Source: Spirodela intermedia
Lineage: Eukaryota; Streptophyta; Magnoliopsida; Alismatales; Araceae
Direction of reading: 5' to 3'
DNA length: 64,000 nucleotides
NCBI GenBank assembly: GCA_902729315.2
Contig: LR746271.1
Span: 1,017,501-1,081,500 of the forward strand
In this document: positions 1-12,300 of the stretch, piece after piece
Numbering within the stretch: the stretch's first letter is position 1
Layout: each line of letters begins with the position of its first letter
Position numbers and translations under genes: made by a program
Notes under the pieces: generated by a model
What the model was told of the DNA's origin: nothing
What the model saw: the letters and a program-made list of their open reading frames with translations, nothing else
The model's database searches: none

Positions 1-1
1 A

Positions 2-1072
2 TCAGCTGCCGAGAAGGTTTTCCCAAACGTTCAACATCGTATCTGCAGAAGAGATATCTTGAGTAGATGCAAGGACAAGCTGGCAGATGTCTACACCATG
101 TACCCGGACTTCAAAGGGGAGCTCAAGAAATGTGTTAACGACCCAGAAACTGATGAAGAGTTTAGGGGGCTTTGGGCTTCACTGATTGGGAGTTTTGGCT
201 TGGAGAAGAACGGATGGTTGCAGTATCTTTTCAGTATTCGTCACAAATGGGTCCCTCTCTACCTCAAATCCTCGTTCTTCGCAGATATTTACCCGAGTCA
301 GAAGCTGGAGAACATCCACAAGCTCTTCCAGAGGCATTCCATCACGACAACAACTCCGCGGGATATAGTGATGCAGTTTGACAGGGCCATGGCGAGTCAG
401 TACGAGAAGGAAATCCAGGCTGATTCAGTGACCATTTCCACCCGGCCGGTGTTGAAGACTCCATCTCCCATAGAGAAGCAGGCGTCAGAGATCTATACAA
501 AGGCGATATTTGATCTTTTTCAAGAGGAATTGGTGGAGTCCTCTGGGTTCTTGATGGAGAGAATCGAGGAAGGAATAGTTAGTAAGTTCCAAGTGGCTGA
601 TGTAGACAATGCGAGAAGGTCGACGTATCTCGTCACCTACAATGCCTCTGAAACTAGGTTCTCTTGCAGCTGCTGCAAGTTTGAGTTCACAGGCATTTTA
701 TGCAGGCATGTGTTCAGGGTTTGCTTGGTTGTAGGCATGATGGTGCTTCCAGAAGGCTATATCTTGCGGCGCTGGACGAGGAACGCCAAGAGCAACGCTC
801 TCTTGCTTGAGCATGGCGCTGCTCTTCAGAACAGCAATCATAAAACCCTGTCACTGAGGTGCAATGATCTCTGCCGAGATGCCATTAGATATGCTGAGGA
901 GGGTGTGGCCTCGGCTGTCGTTTATAAGGTTGCGAAGACGGCGTTACGGAGGGCGTTCTCTGAGGTTCTTGCTGCAAAGAAGGCCATCTATTCAATGGGC
1001 CCAGGTATAACTGAAACTCTGTATTTGTTCATGACTATACAGGTATATTTATTTAAATATTTAAGTAAATAA
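2..1072 (+). CDS. FAR1-related sequence (FRS) protein, 3' part of gene
   Basis: The frame is open from position 2, so the gene is truncated by the window edge and its start is not visible. The first visible residues (AEKVFPNVQHRICRRDI) match the end of the MULE-transposase-like domain of FAR1/FHY3 family proteins. A SWIM zinc finger follows: CSCC at about 658-669, then CRH at about 702-710, with the family context FEFTGILCRH. FRS proteins are transcription factors domesticated from Mutator-like transposases. They lack mobility and act in the nucleus, some in phytochrome A signalling. The exon probably ends at 1004 before a GT donor (ccag/gtataa). Reading on gives a stop at 1070-1072, which would be intron read-through. 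A possible last exon starts at 2123 after an AG and stays open to 2418, but that join is weak. Family call is firm; the exact member and 3' structure are not. Confidence 0.85.
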   Translation, partial: SAAEKVFPNVQHRICRRDILSRCKDKLADVYTMYPDFKGELKKCVNDPETDEEFRGLWASLIGSFGLEKNGWLQYLFSIRHKWVPLYLKSSFFADIYPSQKLENIHKLFQRHSITTTTPRDIVMQFDRAMASQYEKEIQADSVTISTRPVLKTPSPIEKQASEIYTKAIFDLFQEELVESSGFLMERIEEGIVSKFQVADVDNARRSTYLVTYNASETRFSCSCCKFEFTGILCRHVFRVCLVVGMMVLPEGYILRRWTRNAKSNALLLEHGAALQNSNHKTLSLRCNDLCRDAIRYAEEGVASAVVYKVAKTALRRAFSEVLAAKKAIYSMGPGITETLYLFMTIQVYLFKYLSK

Positions 1073-2775
1073 AAAGGGGATTTTTACCCGGTGACATTTT
1101 GTTAGATATTTCATTTTATATAAATATTGTTCCTTTTTTTTTTTTTGCCCTTTTCTTTTTCATTCGTATCTGCAAACCCATGATTTTGATCCATTCCAAG
1201 CAACTATTCCATTCCTCAGGCAAGTTAAGATCTACCGATTGAGATCCTCTGGCGACAAAGGAGTCCATTTTTATTTATTTGTGCACCTTTTTAATGCACT
1301 GAAGGAATGAGGGTCGAGCTTGTGGAACATTTCCTTTACAGGTAAGGAGTCAATTATTTTACTTTTCATACTTGCAAAATATGGGGAATATATTTATATA
1401 TTAGCTCCTTCCTCAGCTCAAGAACAATGTTTTTTCATCATCATTCTTTTCCATTTATGATTCAATGGTTCGAATGTTCACAATATTTTCAAAATTTAGG
1501 GAAAAAATGATTTGATAAAATTCCGATTCAATTCCCATAACCGGGAATTTTTCAAAGAATCATTCCATTCATGGCAACTCATGGGATTATATTGAAGATT
1601 GAAACAACCCTTTCATGATCTCATCCAAAATCCACGAGAAACATCGGCCCAATGCAGGATTACTTAGTTTTTTTCAGCACTTGTTTGATTTGTGTTCCGA
1701 TTTGATGATTGCACCTGACCATGTCGTCTGATTAATATCGTTGACTTTTTCCTTGTTCATCAGATCATGTAAAACTGGTTTGAAGCTATAATTTTTCTAC
1801 ATAGAACTCCAAGTCTTTTCCAGCACAGCCCCAAATTGGTTAGACTGTTCTTCCCTTCTCCGAATTATTAATTTTCTTGCATCCATGATTGAAGCTTGGG
1901 TGATGTCCGTTTTTGAATAATTCATCTCAATTTTTTTATGTTATTTACATTCTGCAATTATATTTATTTTCCCTCTGCGATTATATGCATTTATATTTGC
2001 ACATTCTGCAATCTTTACTTAATGTATAGCATGGTAAATAAATAAATAAGTTCATATTCTGTGCCTATATTTACATATAAAATTATATATATTCTCAAAT
2101 GATTTTTATGTTCTACTCTCAGATCTTGCAGCTGGATGTGGGTGTTCTCCAGAGGAAGGGCTTTTGATCTCTGATTGCTCATCGAGTGTACGGTCATCTG
2201 TTCATGGTGAATTCCAGAGTCAACTAACTTATATCGACTGCCGAAATTGGGCGGAAAAAAAGTCAAAATATGATCCAACTGGGGATTCATTGATCGATTT
2301 GGTGTATTTGCGCCAAAAAGTTGTGGAATTGAGTGTCATTTTGATTTGTTGCCGGGCCGGGGGGGTATCAATGGGCCGTACGAGCCCGCAACCCGGCCCC
2401 GGTCCCCCTGATGCTTAACCGTCCGGGGCCGGGCTTTGATAATCCTGGCCGGAAGCCCGTAACGACGGGCCTTCCTTCTTTCTCTTCTCTCTCTCTCTCG
2501 CTCGCTCTTACTAATAATTAGTGGTTCGGGCTTTTTGGGGCTCGGCCCGTTTCCTCAAGGGATGGGTATTTTTCGGGGGGAGCTGGGTTCGCGCCCGAGC
2601 GGTTTGAAATGGTAAGATGACGTGGCAAGTGAATCAGATTAGCCCCGTAAAGCTCGATTGTGCAGTGCGTTTGGCTGATGTAGTGACGTCATACTGCCAA
2701 AATTATGACCTCAGCCCTGACATTTACTCCCACACTTGATCGTCTCATACTGAAATAAAGGGAACTTGAAAATAC

Positions 2776-2778
<3 letters not shown>
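1073..2778. other. FRS 3' region and Alfin-like promoter
   Basis: AT-rich DNA to about 2120, probably the last FRS intron or 3' UTR. A frame opens at 2123 after a plausible acceptor and ends at 2418; it could be the last FRS exon, but I recognise no motif in it. From about 2350 to 2530 the DNA becomes GC-rich with repeated GGGCCGGG-type words and an 11-bp inverted repeat. The part after about 2500 is probably the upstream region of the Alfin-like gene. Confidence 0.4.

Positions 2779-2809
<31 letters not shown>
2779..2809. repeat. (TC)n microsatellite in the Alfin-like 5' leader
   Basis: About 15 uninterrupted TC dinucleotides lie roughly 320 bp upstream of the Alfin-like start codon, in the likely promoter or 5' UTR. 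Confidence 0.9.
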
Positions 2810-2811
<2 letters not shown>

Positions 2812-3125
2812 GACCTCCTCCTCTTTCTGCCATCGCTTCTCCGAGCGGTGCTTCCTCCTGCCATTCCTCCCGTTTGTAGCGTCCTGCTGAGCTCGCGGTG
2901 GCGGGGTCGGCCAAAGGGCTCTTCCTCCGCCGGCGTGCGACTTGTCGAGATCGTAATTCCCTTCGCCGGCCTAAAACCCTAGCTGCGTGTTTCTGTCGCG
3001 ATCTCTGGTTCTTGGAGCAGTTGCGCCGCTAGAGAGCGGGATCCGTGCTCTCGGCCACCGTCGCGGCTCGAGTTGTGGTTCTGGAGGTGTGCGTGGTGTC
3101 TGGGGTGTCTCTGGGAGCCGGAGAA

Positions 3126-6100
3126 ATGGAAGGTGCGTCGGGGCCGTTCAGTCCGCGGACCGCGGAGGAGGTTTTCAAGGATTTCAGAGGCAGGCGAGCC
3201 GGCATGATTAAGGCACTCACTACCGGTTCGCTCTCTTTCTCCTTCTCCCGTGGTTCTCGCCTCTGGATTTCTTTTGTCTCGAAATATTTTTTCCAGCCCT
3301 TATCTGTTGGTCCTGGTCTGTGTTTTTCCCATTCTGTCGCAGACGTGGAGAAATTCTTCCAGCAGTGCGATCCTGGTGAGCTATCTCTTGTCTGGATCCT
3401 TGATTTTTTTGGTTTTAGGGCTTTAACAGTTTTTGAATAATCGTCGGCCTTACCTTGCGAGATGAGTTTTCTGACCTGCGAAAAATCACATGCAGTCTGA
3501 TTTTTCAATTTAGTGTTTGTTTTTCTTGTATTCAGTTTACTTCGGCGTAGTCTAATGGGGATTTTAAGGTTAGATGCTCAATTTCCAAAGCATTTTGATA
3601 GTTTAAAATCATGGGACTTCACTCATGAGAATCCTAGATTTGGTGCTGTAGCTCCCCCTGTATCATTCTGTTTGCATATGGTTATACTGTATCATAACTC
3701 TTTCTCCTTGAAGACGTTGACCAGCTTTTGTTACCATTGACTGATCTTTTTATCAAATCGTCTTTGTCCAGAGATGTGCACATTTTTCAATTATAGAAAT
3801 TGTCATTATTCGTAGGGAACGTCTCTCTTCTGTTGAAATGTCCTTGGGGAGTTTGGTGCACCCTTCCGCTGACTTATCTGTTACGTCTGCAGAGAAGGAA
3901 AACCTTTGTCTTTATGGACTTCCCAATGAAACCTGGGAAGTCACCTTACCTGCAGAGGAAGTACCTCCAGAACTTCCTGAACCAGCATTAGGAATTAATT
4001 TTGCTAGGGATGGAATGGACGAAAAGGACTGGTTAGCTCTGGTTGCAGTTCACAGTGATGCATGGTTGCTTGCCGTTGCATTCTACTTTGGGGCTCGCTT
4101 TGGATTTGATAAGGATGCTAGGTACGTTTTCTCTTACCCAACTAGTAGGTGAAACGTTCGACTTTTTTTTTTCAACATTTGATCGTTCCATCATTGTTTG
4201 TTCATGCATCTGATAGTTTCTGTGTTCATCCCTCTTTTTCGTTTATTTTGTGCTGTCGTGTTCATGCATTGAGGTGTGTTGGTGGTTGCTGGTGAGCTAT
4301 GCATGGTGTTTGTCACACTTTTTGTATTTTTATGCATGGAGCTATTATTTACCGTAATCTGTTATGTTGTAAGTTTTCTATATTTAAGTGTTGTCTTTTA
4401 TCTAGTTCTAATTTAGGTCGGTTTTTTGCTTTTCTTGCCAAATTTTTCTGGTATAGTTGTTGGTGCTCAGCATATAGTAGCGAATAATTTATGTATGTGT
4501 CATTTTTTTCTTTTGTATGGATTATTGACGCATTGAAGATGATAATACCTCCGAAAACCCATAGGTGAATTCATATCCTTTCCCTGGTTAATATGTGAAG
4601 TTGCTTGTAAGATGATTAAACATCTGTATGTCAAATTAATTCATCTTTACGTCTGTATATAATGTTTTCAAGTCTTGGAGTACTAGCAGTAGTTTTATTT
4701 TTACCGCAAAAATACTCTTTTCTGAGAGCAGATGATAAGGCAGAATCAAACATTGAACACAAGGGAGAATGCTCATGGATTATGTACTACAGGGAATAAC
4801 CAGCAGGGGGAATAAGGGCTGGTTCAGTAAGGTTTAAAATACCCAGTGTTTGAAGTGAATGAGTAGGTGTCTAAGCAGCGTTGAAAAGATTGTAAGAGCT
4901 CACTATCGCAGGAAATTTGGAGGGACTTTGGATCCAAGTTTGATCAGGCCCTTATCTGTCTTTTTCGGAGAGGAGGCGTTTTGAGGAGAAGATATATGGA
5001 GATAAGATGGACAGGAGTTGAGAGGAAACAGCTTGCGATGGCTTAATCAATAGGCGACCAAAGACTCAATCTTGTAAAGCTCGCGAGTTACACGCTACTG
5101 GCGTCCTGTACTGCATACAAAAAGGGTTTTCAAACCAGAGAGATATTGTTTTGTCATCCGGAAACCATGTGTTTAAACAATGTTCATGTCGTCCAGAGAG
5201 ATGTTATTGACCTAATGAAATAATAGTACACAATGTTCTTGTTATTCCTGTCATGTGTTTCTTTCAAAAAAAAAAATGATGCTTGAACACTAATAGATGA
5301 AGTGGTATAAGACTAAACAAGATTTAAAAAATATGATTGGCTGCTTGGAAGAAAAGTACAACAACCCCAATATAAGTTAATGCCATTTCAAGAAGCAACG
5401 AAGAGTAACAGGAGTGTTTCACTCATGTACGAATTAATGGAAATCAGGGTCTACGATCTTTACTGAATGGAAGGTTGACGAGTGGCATAGGAAATCAGGT
5501 CTTCTAGGGTTTTACTTGTGTCTCACTTTCTGAACTCAGTGTGGTACGAGAGCACCGAGTCAGTCTGAACATAGGGACGTGGTGTCCGGGAGACACCGTT
5601 GAACCAACCTGCTAGGACTTTTGGGGACCACGGAAGTATCTTCAACCACACTCTTGGCGATATTCCGATTGTAGAAGGTGAAGGTAAGAGTGCCTGGTGC
5701 ATGCCCGCTCCTCTGACATGCACGCAGCAGCTTCTGAGCAATGTAAGGAACTTGCAGATTTGTAAACCTATCTTTTTTAAGCTGTTTAACGTAGTAGATT
5801 CCTAATTCCATTTTGGCAAAATTTAATAGTGGATGCTCATCTACTGTGATGGATGACAACAAACCAACCGACTGAGGCACCTCCTTCACCTGAATCATGC
5901 CGATGAAACTTATGGAAAGCAATTGCATGACAGGGTCAGCGGCCACCAGATGTACATAATCGGATGGAAAGGGGCTGGCTGGGGTACGGAAGGTGCTTAG
6001 TGGTCCTTTTTTAGAATGGAACCCAGCCAGCCCTTTCTAGGTTACACTGGCTTCAACTAGAAGGATGCTGCCCAACACCATCAATAAGTGTAGATTCTAC

Positions 6101-7467
6101 TTCGGAATGAACCACACTGACACCAAACTTAGCCCGCTCAACTAGAACCCAGTAAGAATGGAGTAGAAGAAGGGTGACAGGAGAAAGAAAGAAAGAAAAA
6201 AAATGTAGTGTGCAAATAAATAAATAAATAAATATTTTACCGTCAAAATCGAAAGACATGGAAGGCTTGTAGTTCTCAGTTGCTTCCATTATGCTGCTCG
6301 TTTGTAGTAGTTCATCAGTCTTTCTCTTCGTCACCATTATATGTGGGACAACTTTATTCGCTTAGGATATAAAAGGGAATGGAGGAGTCTGAGTCTGCAA
6401 GGAACGCCGAGTCACGAATCTCAAGTATTTCGTGTGGGATGTCTCTGATTCATCAGCATGCATCGCTATTTTTCTGAAGTGCGCATGCGTTGGACTTAAG
6501 CTGTATGTGTGATCCCTAGGAAGGTGCCGAGCTGCCCAGCCACTCCATAGGAGACATTAATCATATTGATTACACCAAAGTTGCAGTATTCCCATTGGAA
6601 ATATCGCCAAATAGGTGTAAGATCATTGAATAACTGAGCTTTAAGAGTTCCCACTGATGGATAGCTTCTGATGTAGATTCCATAAAACATTATAAAGATG
6701 GATATTTCCATATAGTCAATACGGCTTGCAGAAATCAAAGAGAATGGGTAGCGTTGACTAAGTGTATGAGTCTAAATACTCTGAAGGGATTGTCAGCCGC
6801 ATTTTATTTGTCGTGTACTTGTGGGGAGGCTGACTTTATGAGGAACAATGTCGTCAGGCAGCGGAGACGGCATTTTTTTCTTTTGTCAAAGATGCTGAAT
6901 ATTTGAGACTTTTACGAAACTTTAATGGAAGCTTAGGTTTTCTATGTTGGGCTGCAAGCAAGTCAAATAATGTTCTTGACTAGCCAGTTGGAGCCGAAGG
7001 TTCTGAATCGTTGACTCCACCATCATAAAAATGTGTCCTTTATCTCAAGGGTGGCGAATCCCAGTTCTGTTTGTGTTCTTCAAAGTTGTTGTCGTGGTCC
7101 TGGTGAAATTTTCCAATGCGACATATATGGAGGAAGGTGCCTTTCATATATCTAAGCTTGGAGGCTCTGCAATTTTTTTATCTTTTTAGAGGAATTGGTT
7201 GGGACGCCTCTGAATCTTCTTCACTTCCCTTGAAAACCCCGGATAGAGAGAGAGAGAGAGAGAGAAGCCATTCCTGTAGGCTGCTGATGCTCTCCCTCTA
7301 TCGTGATGTTCCAGGAGGCGGCTTTTCAATATGATCAACAACCTCCCGACCATGTACGAGGTCGTCACGGGGGCCATCAAGAAGCAGCAGACCAAGGAGA
7401 AGGCCCCCAGCAGCGGGGGCAAGGCTAACAGCAAATCCAACTCCAAGAAGGTTTGCAATGACAAAGC

Positions 7468-7524
<57 letters not shown>

Positions 7525-7892
7525 TGTCTCTCTCTGACTCTTATTCTCTCTCATACGGTTTCTTTCTTTGGGTTGGTTTTCTCCAGCAAGGCCGCCAGTC
7601 GGAGCACCCCCCCCCGCCGCACGCGCGGCCGTCTTCGAAGCTGGCGGCGCCGCCTCCCCCGAAGGCCGAGGACGACGAGATTTCTGGGGAAGACGAGGAG
7701 GAGGAGGAGCACGGGAACACCCTCTGCGGCGCCTGCGGCGACAACTACGCCAACGACGAGTTCTGGATCTGCTGCGACATCTGCGAGAGGTGGTTCCACG
7801 GCGAGTGCGTTAAGATCACCCCCGCCAAGGCCGAGCACATCAAGCAGTACAAATGCCCCGCCTGCAGCAACAAGAAGAGCCGCCTCGTCTGA
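3126..7892 (+). CDS. Alfin-like (AL) PHD-finger histone reader
   Basis: Five exons: 3126-3225, 3343-3375, 3893-4121, 7315-7450, 7587-7892. They join in frame to 267 residues, normal for Alfin-like proteins (about 250). The N-terminal Alfin domain starts [20 protein letters not shown] and runs through the [10 protein letters not shown] region to the [18 protein letters not shown] segment. An acidic linker ([11 protein letters not shown]) precedes a C-terminal PHD finger with a complete C4HC3 set: C213, C216, C229, C232, H237, C240, C256, C259, plus the aromatic FWICC and RWFHGEC segments. Family PHD fingers bind histone H3 trimethylated at lysine 4, so this is a nuclear chromatin reader linked in other plants to stress and germination control. 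The start was chosen because it begins the conserved domain. Intron 3 is unusually long (4122-7314). Confidence 0.95.
5560..6738 (-). other. Unidentified minus-strand open frames inside Alfin-like intron 3
   Basis: Three minus-strand frames lie close together: 6738-6496 (80 codons), 6337-6053 (94 codons) and 5946-5560 (128 codons). The middle one starts [20 protein letters not shown] and has a plausible GT donor after SFDFDG at about 6240. I recognise no domain in any of them. They could be a captured gene fragment from a transposon, an unrecognised nested gene, or chance. No function is proposed. Confidence 0.25.
7471..7521. repeat. (TC)n microsatellite in Alfin-like intron 4
   Basis: About 25 TC units fill much of the 136-bp intron between 7450 and 7587, pyrimidine-rich on the coding strand and about 65 bp before the acceptor. 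Confidence 0.9.
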
Positions 7893-9348
7893 CCCTCCAC
7901 CCCCAACCCCTCCGCCGCCGCCGCCCACCCAACTCTCCGGTAAGTCCACCACGGTAACAACATCCCTAAGCTCACTTCTGCTATCTACCTCTGTTTTTCC
8001 GACTCTCTTTCGGCTTATTATTTATATGGTCAGTCCCTCCCCTCCCGCCCCTGGTGTGAAGAAGAACAGTAAGAAGAAGAAGATGCCCTTTGAACCCTAG
8101 AATGTATATTTTTTCTAACCTGCCCCTCCCCCTCCCCCTCCCCCTCCCCCCTCTTCCCCTTCCAGGAAAAATAGAGAAAAAGAATGGGTCTCTCGTGGTT
8201 CTCCCTGATTGCTTTCCTCTTGTTATTATTGTCCTTCTATCCATCCTTCTTAGCTTCTTCGACCTCATTTTCTAGAGAGAGAATGTCACTGGGCCCAGCC
8301 CATTCCTACTAACGGGCCCTGAAGTTGACCTTGTGCCCCACCCCCCCCCTTCCATTGAAGTCCCAATTATGGTGACTGAGAGGGATCAGTCAGTTGCTTG
8401 TTTTAACTTCCGATACGCCCGGCCCGTTTCGAGGAATCGCTTTCAATTGCCCCGTCGCTTTTGGCATCTCTCTCTGTGGGAAACTGTGGCGTTGACATTT
8501 TTCGAGACCGAGCCATATGCTTGTCGACGTGAGATGTGCCTGGACGTCGGGCTAACCAGGCCAGGGCCATTATGAGGCCCACTCAAAACCGGGCTTCGAG
8601 TCCATTTCTCTAGCTTTCTCATCTCTCGGCCGCTTCCGAGAGACTCTGTTCGGGCTAGCGGGCCTCGGAAATTGATTCGCCCGGCGCTCAGCCCGGAATT
8701 TTGGCCCCCACCTACTTGTCTGAGAAAGAAACAAGATCCGACTTTTATATTATTTCCAACGCAGCCTTCATTTTAAAGAATCAACCACGCCAACAACCGC
8801 TTTGTCGAACGCACGTAGATTTTCCATTTCTGGATTCCCCGCTTGCGAACGGTGATCAGGTATATGGGGGTATTCTAATAATTTAATTTATTGTAGATAA
8901 AGACACGTACCCATATTTCTTTGAACTTCGGAGTTCGGAGCGGCATTTTAGCAAATATTTATCTTTACCTGTTGCGGTCAGATCGCATGCTGTTGCTTCC
9001 GTCTTCTCTGACCGGAGGAAAAGATCTCCAGCCTTACGTCGTCGGGCCCAACCGCGGTAGAATAACCTTCAGTGTTAGTATAACCACTGCATATGTTAGT
9101 TATTATATCGTTTTCGTTGGGAGCCGTGGGTATAACGGAGATACTCGGCACCGTTGAAGTACCATACGGTTCGCGGTAAGTAGACCGGATAGAATTGCTG
9201 GCTCAGTCTGTCTCCTCTGTGCGGTTGCTTTAAATTGTGACTCTCCCCCCCCCCCTACCTCCACGCGCCATTGTTGCTTCCGCGAGACTTGCGGCTGCGG
9301 AGCAGAGGGAGCGTTGGGGGTGGTGGTGGTGGTGAGGGAGGAGAGGTC
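7893..9348. other. Intergenic: Alfin-like 3' UTR and MMT promoter
   Basis: No supported gene. The first few hundred bases are the likely 3' UTR, with a CCCCT repeat near 8120-8150. From 8280 to 8700 the DNA is GC-rich with scattered GGGCC/GGCCC words. The rest is probably the methyltransferase promoter, ending in a C tract (9245-9254) and a GGT run just upstream of the start codon. Confidence 0.6.
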
Positions 9349-12300
9349 ATGGCGATTGCGGAGATAGAGGGGTTCCTAAAGGAATGCGAGAGGTCGGGAG
9401 ACGCCGCCTACGCCGCTTTCAAGTCGCTGTTGGAGAGGCTCGATGATCCCGTCACCAGATCCGATGCCAGGGTGTTCCTCGCCGAGCTACAGAGCCGTTT
9501 CGGCACCAAGGAGTCGGGGGATCACTGCTTCCGAGTCTATCACTTCCGAATTCACGACATTTTTCTCACCGACTACGAAGGTCGGCCACTCTCTTCTCCT
9601 TCGACGTCTATGATCGCTTGCAGTCTCGGTCAACTTGATCGTACGATATCTCTGCTATCTTTTTTGACGTGTCTCATTCTGTGCTTAATCGAATCGCGAA
9701 GTTGTATTTTTTTTTCTTTTTGTGAACAATCCCCTGGTTCTCTATCGTACTCTGCCGATCAACTGCACATGCTCGGAGAGCTTGTGATTCGGTTTCTCGT
9801 ACTATTCCGGTCTTGACTTTAAACAGGCATCGATATTGATTCTAAATTGTTCGCCAGCGTATGGTGTCATTTAGGGTTTCACAGACTACTCGCTCATAGA
9901 CTCGCTCGTTTTCCTTGTGGACGTTTTTTTTTTCGCAATCATTTACATCAGTTCTGTTTTTTATTCGTTAATGGATGATCGTCTTTTGCAGAAATCTGAC
10001 GTGGCAATATTGTTTTATTCAGTAGCATCATATAATTATATCGTTGTTGATTTTTTTCCTAAATAATTTCAAAAACATTCCGCATCACATGAACAGATCC
10101 TTTTTCGTTTCAATAGGGTTATGCAACTTGCCTGCAACCTTTTTATTCGTTTCTTTGAATCTTTATGACAAACTGGTACATTTGAGTCAAGAAAGGTATC
10201 CATCGATTCTTGTTGATCAAAGTTTATTATTCCATTGTATCATCATGAGGAAATGCATATTGGCATAATGTTAGGCAGCCTGTCTGGGATGAAATACGAA
10301 AGCTACGTTATGAGATACAATACATTATCTTTTCGTATGAAGATTTCTGGCAATGTTATGAAATTTAATGAGCCGAGTAATTTCACTTATTAGATCGTGT
10401 TTTTAAAATGGTGATTGCTCCCCAATTCTGTACTTGTGATATTGCTTTTCTCTGAAAATTTCATTAGTTTTATATCTTAAATTCGCCACACGAAAATCAT
10501 TGCATTTGAAGCATCTTGATTCGTGTTCCCTCTTCCTTTAGTAACTTGCATTAAGTTTGCGGTATTAACTAATGAATGATCTTCGACTCGCAAACTTCTG
10601 AAATGAAGATTCCTTCATCCTGTCATTGAGACCACAATACGATTCTAGGAACGAACTTACTAGATAAGACCCGCCTAAAATACCCTTTGTTAGCCATAAA
10701 ATGTGAACACGCCTTGCCTTATACGGAATCTATCTAAAATGAGCCGTTAAATATGAGTATCACTCATTCTTAACTCTTGATAGCCTTGCCATGTGATCTG
10801 ATCTAAGAGCTTGATCTATGGTAGTAGTTTTCCATTGAAGCTTCACTAGTTTATATCCTAAAATTTTGGTGACCAGCTCCGCATCATCTGAGATGTCGCA
10901 GTCCTTGATATTCATCGCTTCACAAAGCGATATTCGTACTCGTGGCAACTCTTTTAAAAAGAATTGGACACTCTTTTATCCCTAGTGGTTCCTGGGAAAG
11001 CTGTAGAGGAAATAATAATTATTACAGCTTGGAATTGGGGAAAAGAATTTTTCCCCCATACCTTAGTAATTGGTGGATAATTGCGAGGATCATAATGCTT
11101 CTTGAAAAGAAGATTATTGAACATTTGAGCTTAATCATGGAATACTGATAAGTTCTTGATGCCCTCAATGGAGAATCACCATCTAGAGAGTCTAGTTTTA
11201 TTTCTTTCCACTTAGACAGGTATCAAACAAGTTTTTCTCTTTTTCTGAGATTTTATTATAATTATCTTCATCTTCTGCATATTTATTGATTATGATATTT
11301 ATTCAGATGATCAATATTTCAGTGAAATATTTATATTTTTTGTTTTAACTGCAACTTTTATGCAACGTTATTTCTATTTACATGGCTACAAGATTTTTAT
11401 CAGACATGATGCGTAGATTAGCTAGTTTGACGGACATATTATTTCTTTCAGGGTATAGTAAAAGAAAGAAACTGACTATGTTGGAGATTCCTAGCATTTT
11501 CATTCCAGAAGACTGGTCTTTCACTTTTTATGAAGGAATAAATAGGCATCCTGATTCTATTTTCAAGGATAAGACAGTGGTTGAGCTCGGTTGCGGAAAT
11601 GGATGGATATCGATTGCACTTGCTGAGAAGTGGTTACCATTAAAGGTCTGTTTCACTTACTTGGGGCAACATTTTAAAGGCAACATGTCTTCTCATTCTC
11701 GGTGTGGGTACTCTTCTCAGGAATTGCTGGCAATCGAGAGCCATGTTCTGTCCAATTGATGGCATTCCATTTCTCTTCCAGTAGTTTGTTGTGTGTTTTG
11801 TTTTTTAATATTAATGCAGAAATTGTGCTGTTTCTTGTCATTTTTCTTCTTGAAGTATTCAGATCACTAAGCTGCTAGGTTTCCGGTTTGTGGCAGGTAT
11901 ATGGTCTTGATATAAATCCAAGAGCAGTCAAAGTTGCGTGGATAAATCTATATCTAAATGCTTTAGATGAGAGTGGTCATGGTATCTATGATCAAGAGAA
12001 AAAAACTTTACTTGACCGCGTGGAGTTCCATGAGTCTGATCTTCTTGCATATTGCAGAGACAATAATATGGAACTTGACCGCATAGTTGGATGCATACCT
12101 CAGGTATCACAAAACATATAATTTAGAAAACATGATTTCTTTTTGAGAATTTGGTCTTCTAGTATATGAAAATAAAAGGTAGAAAAAGAAACCTGACATC
12201 AGGTTTTACCATTCTAACATTTTATCGCTATCCTGATTGCCTTTTGTTTTCCTTTCTTCAGATTCTAAACCCAAATCCCGAGGCGATGTCAAAAATAATA

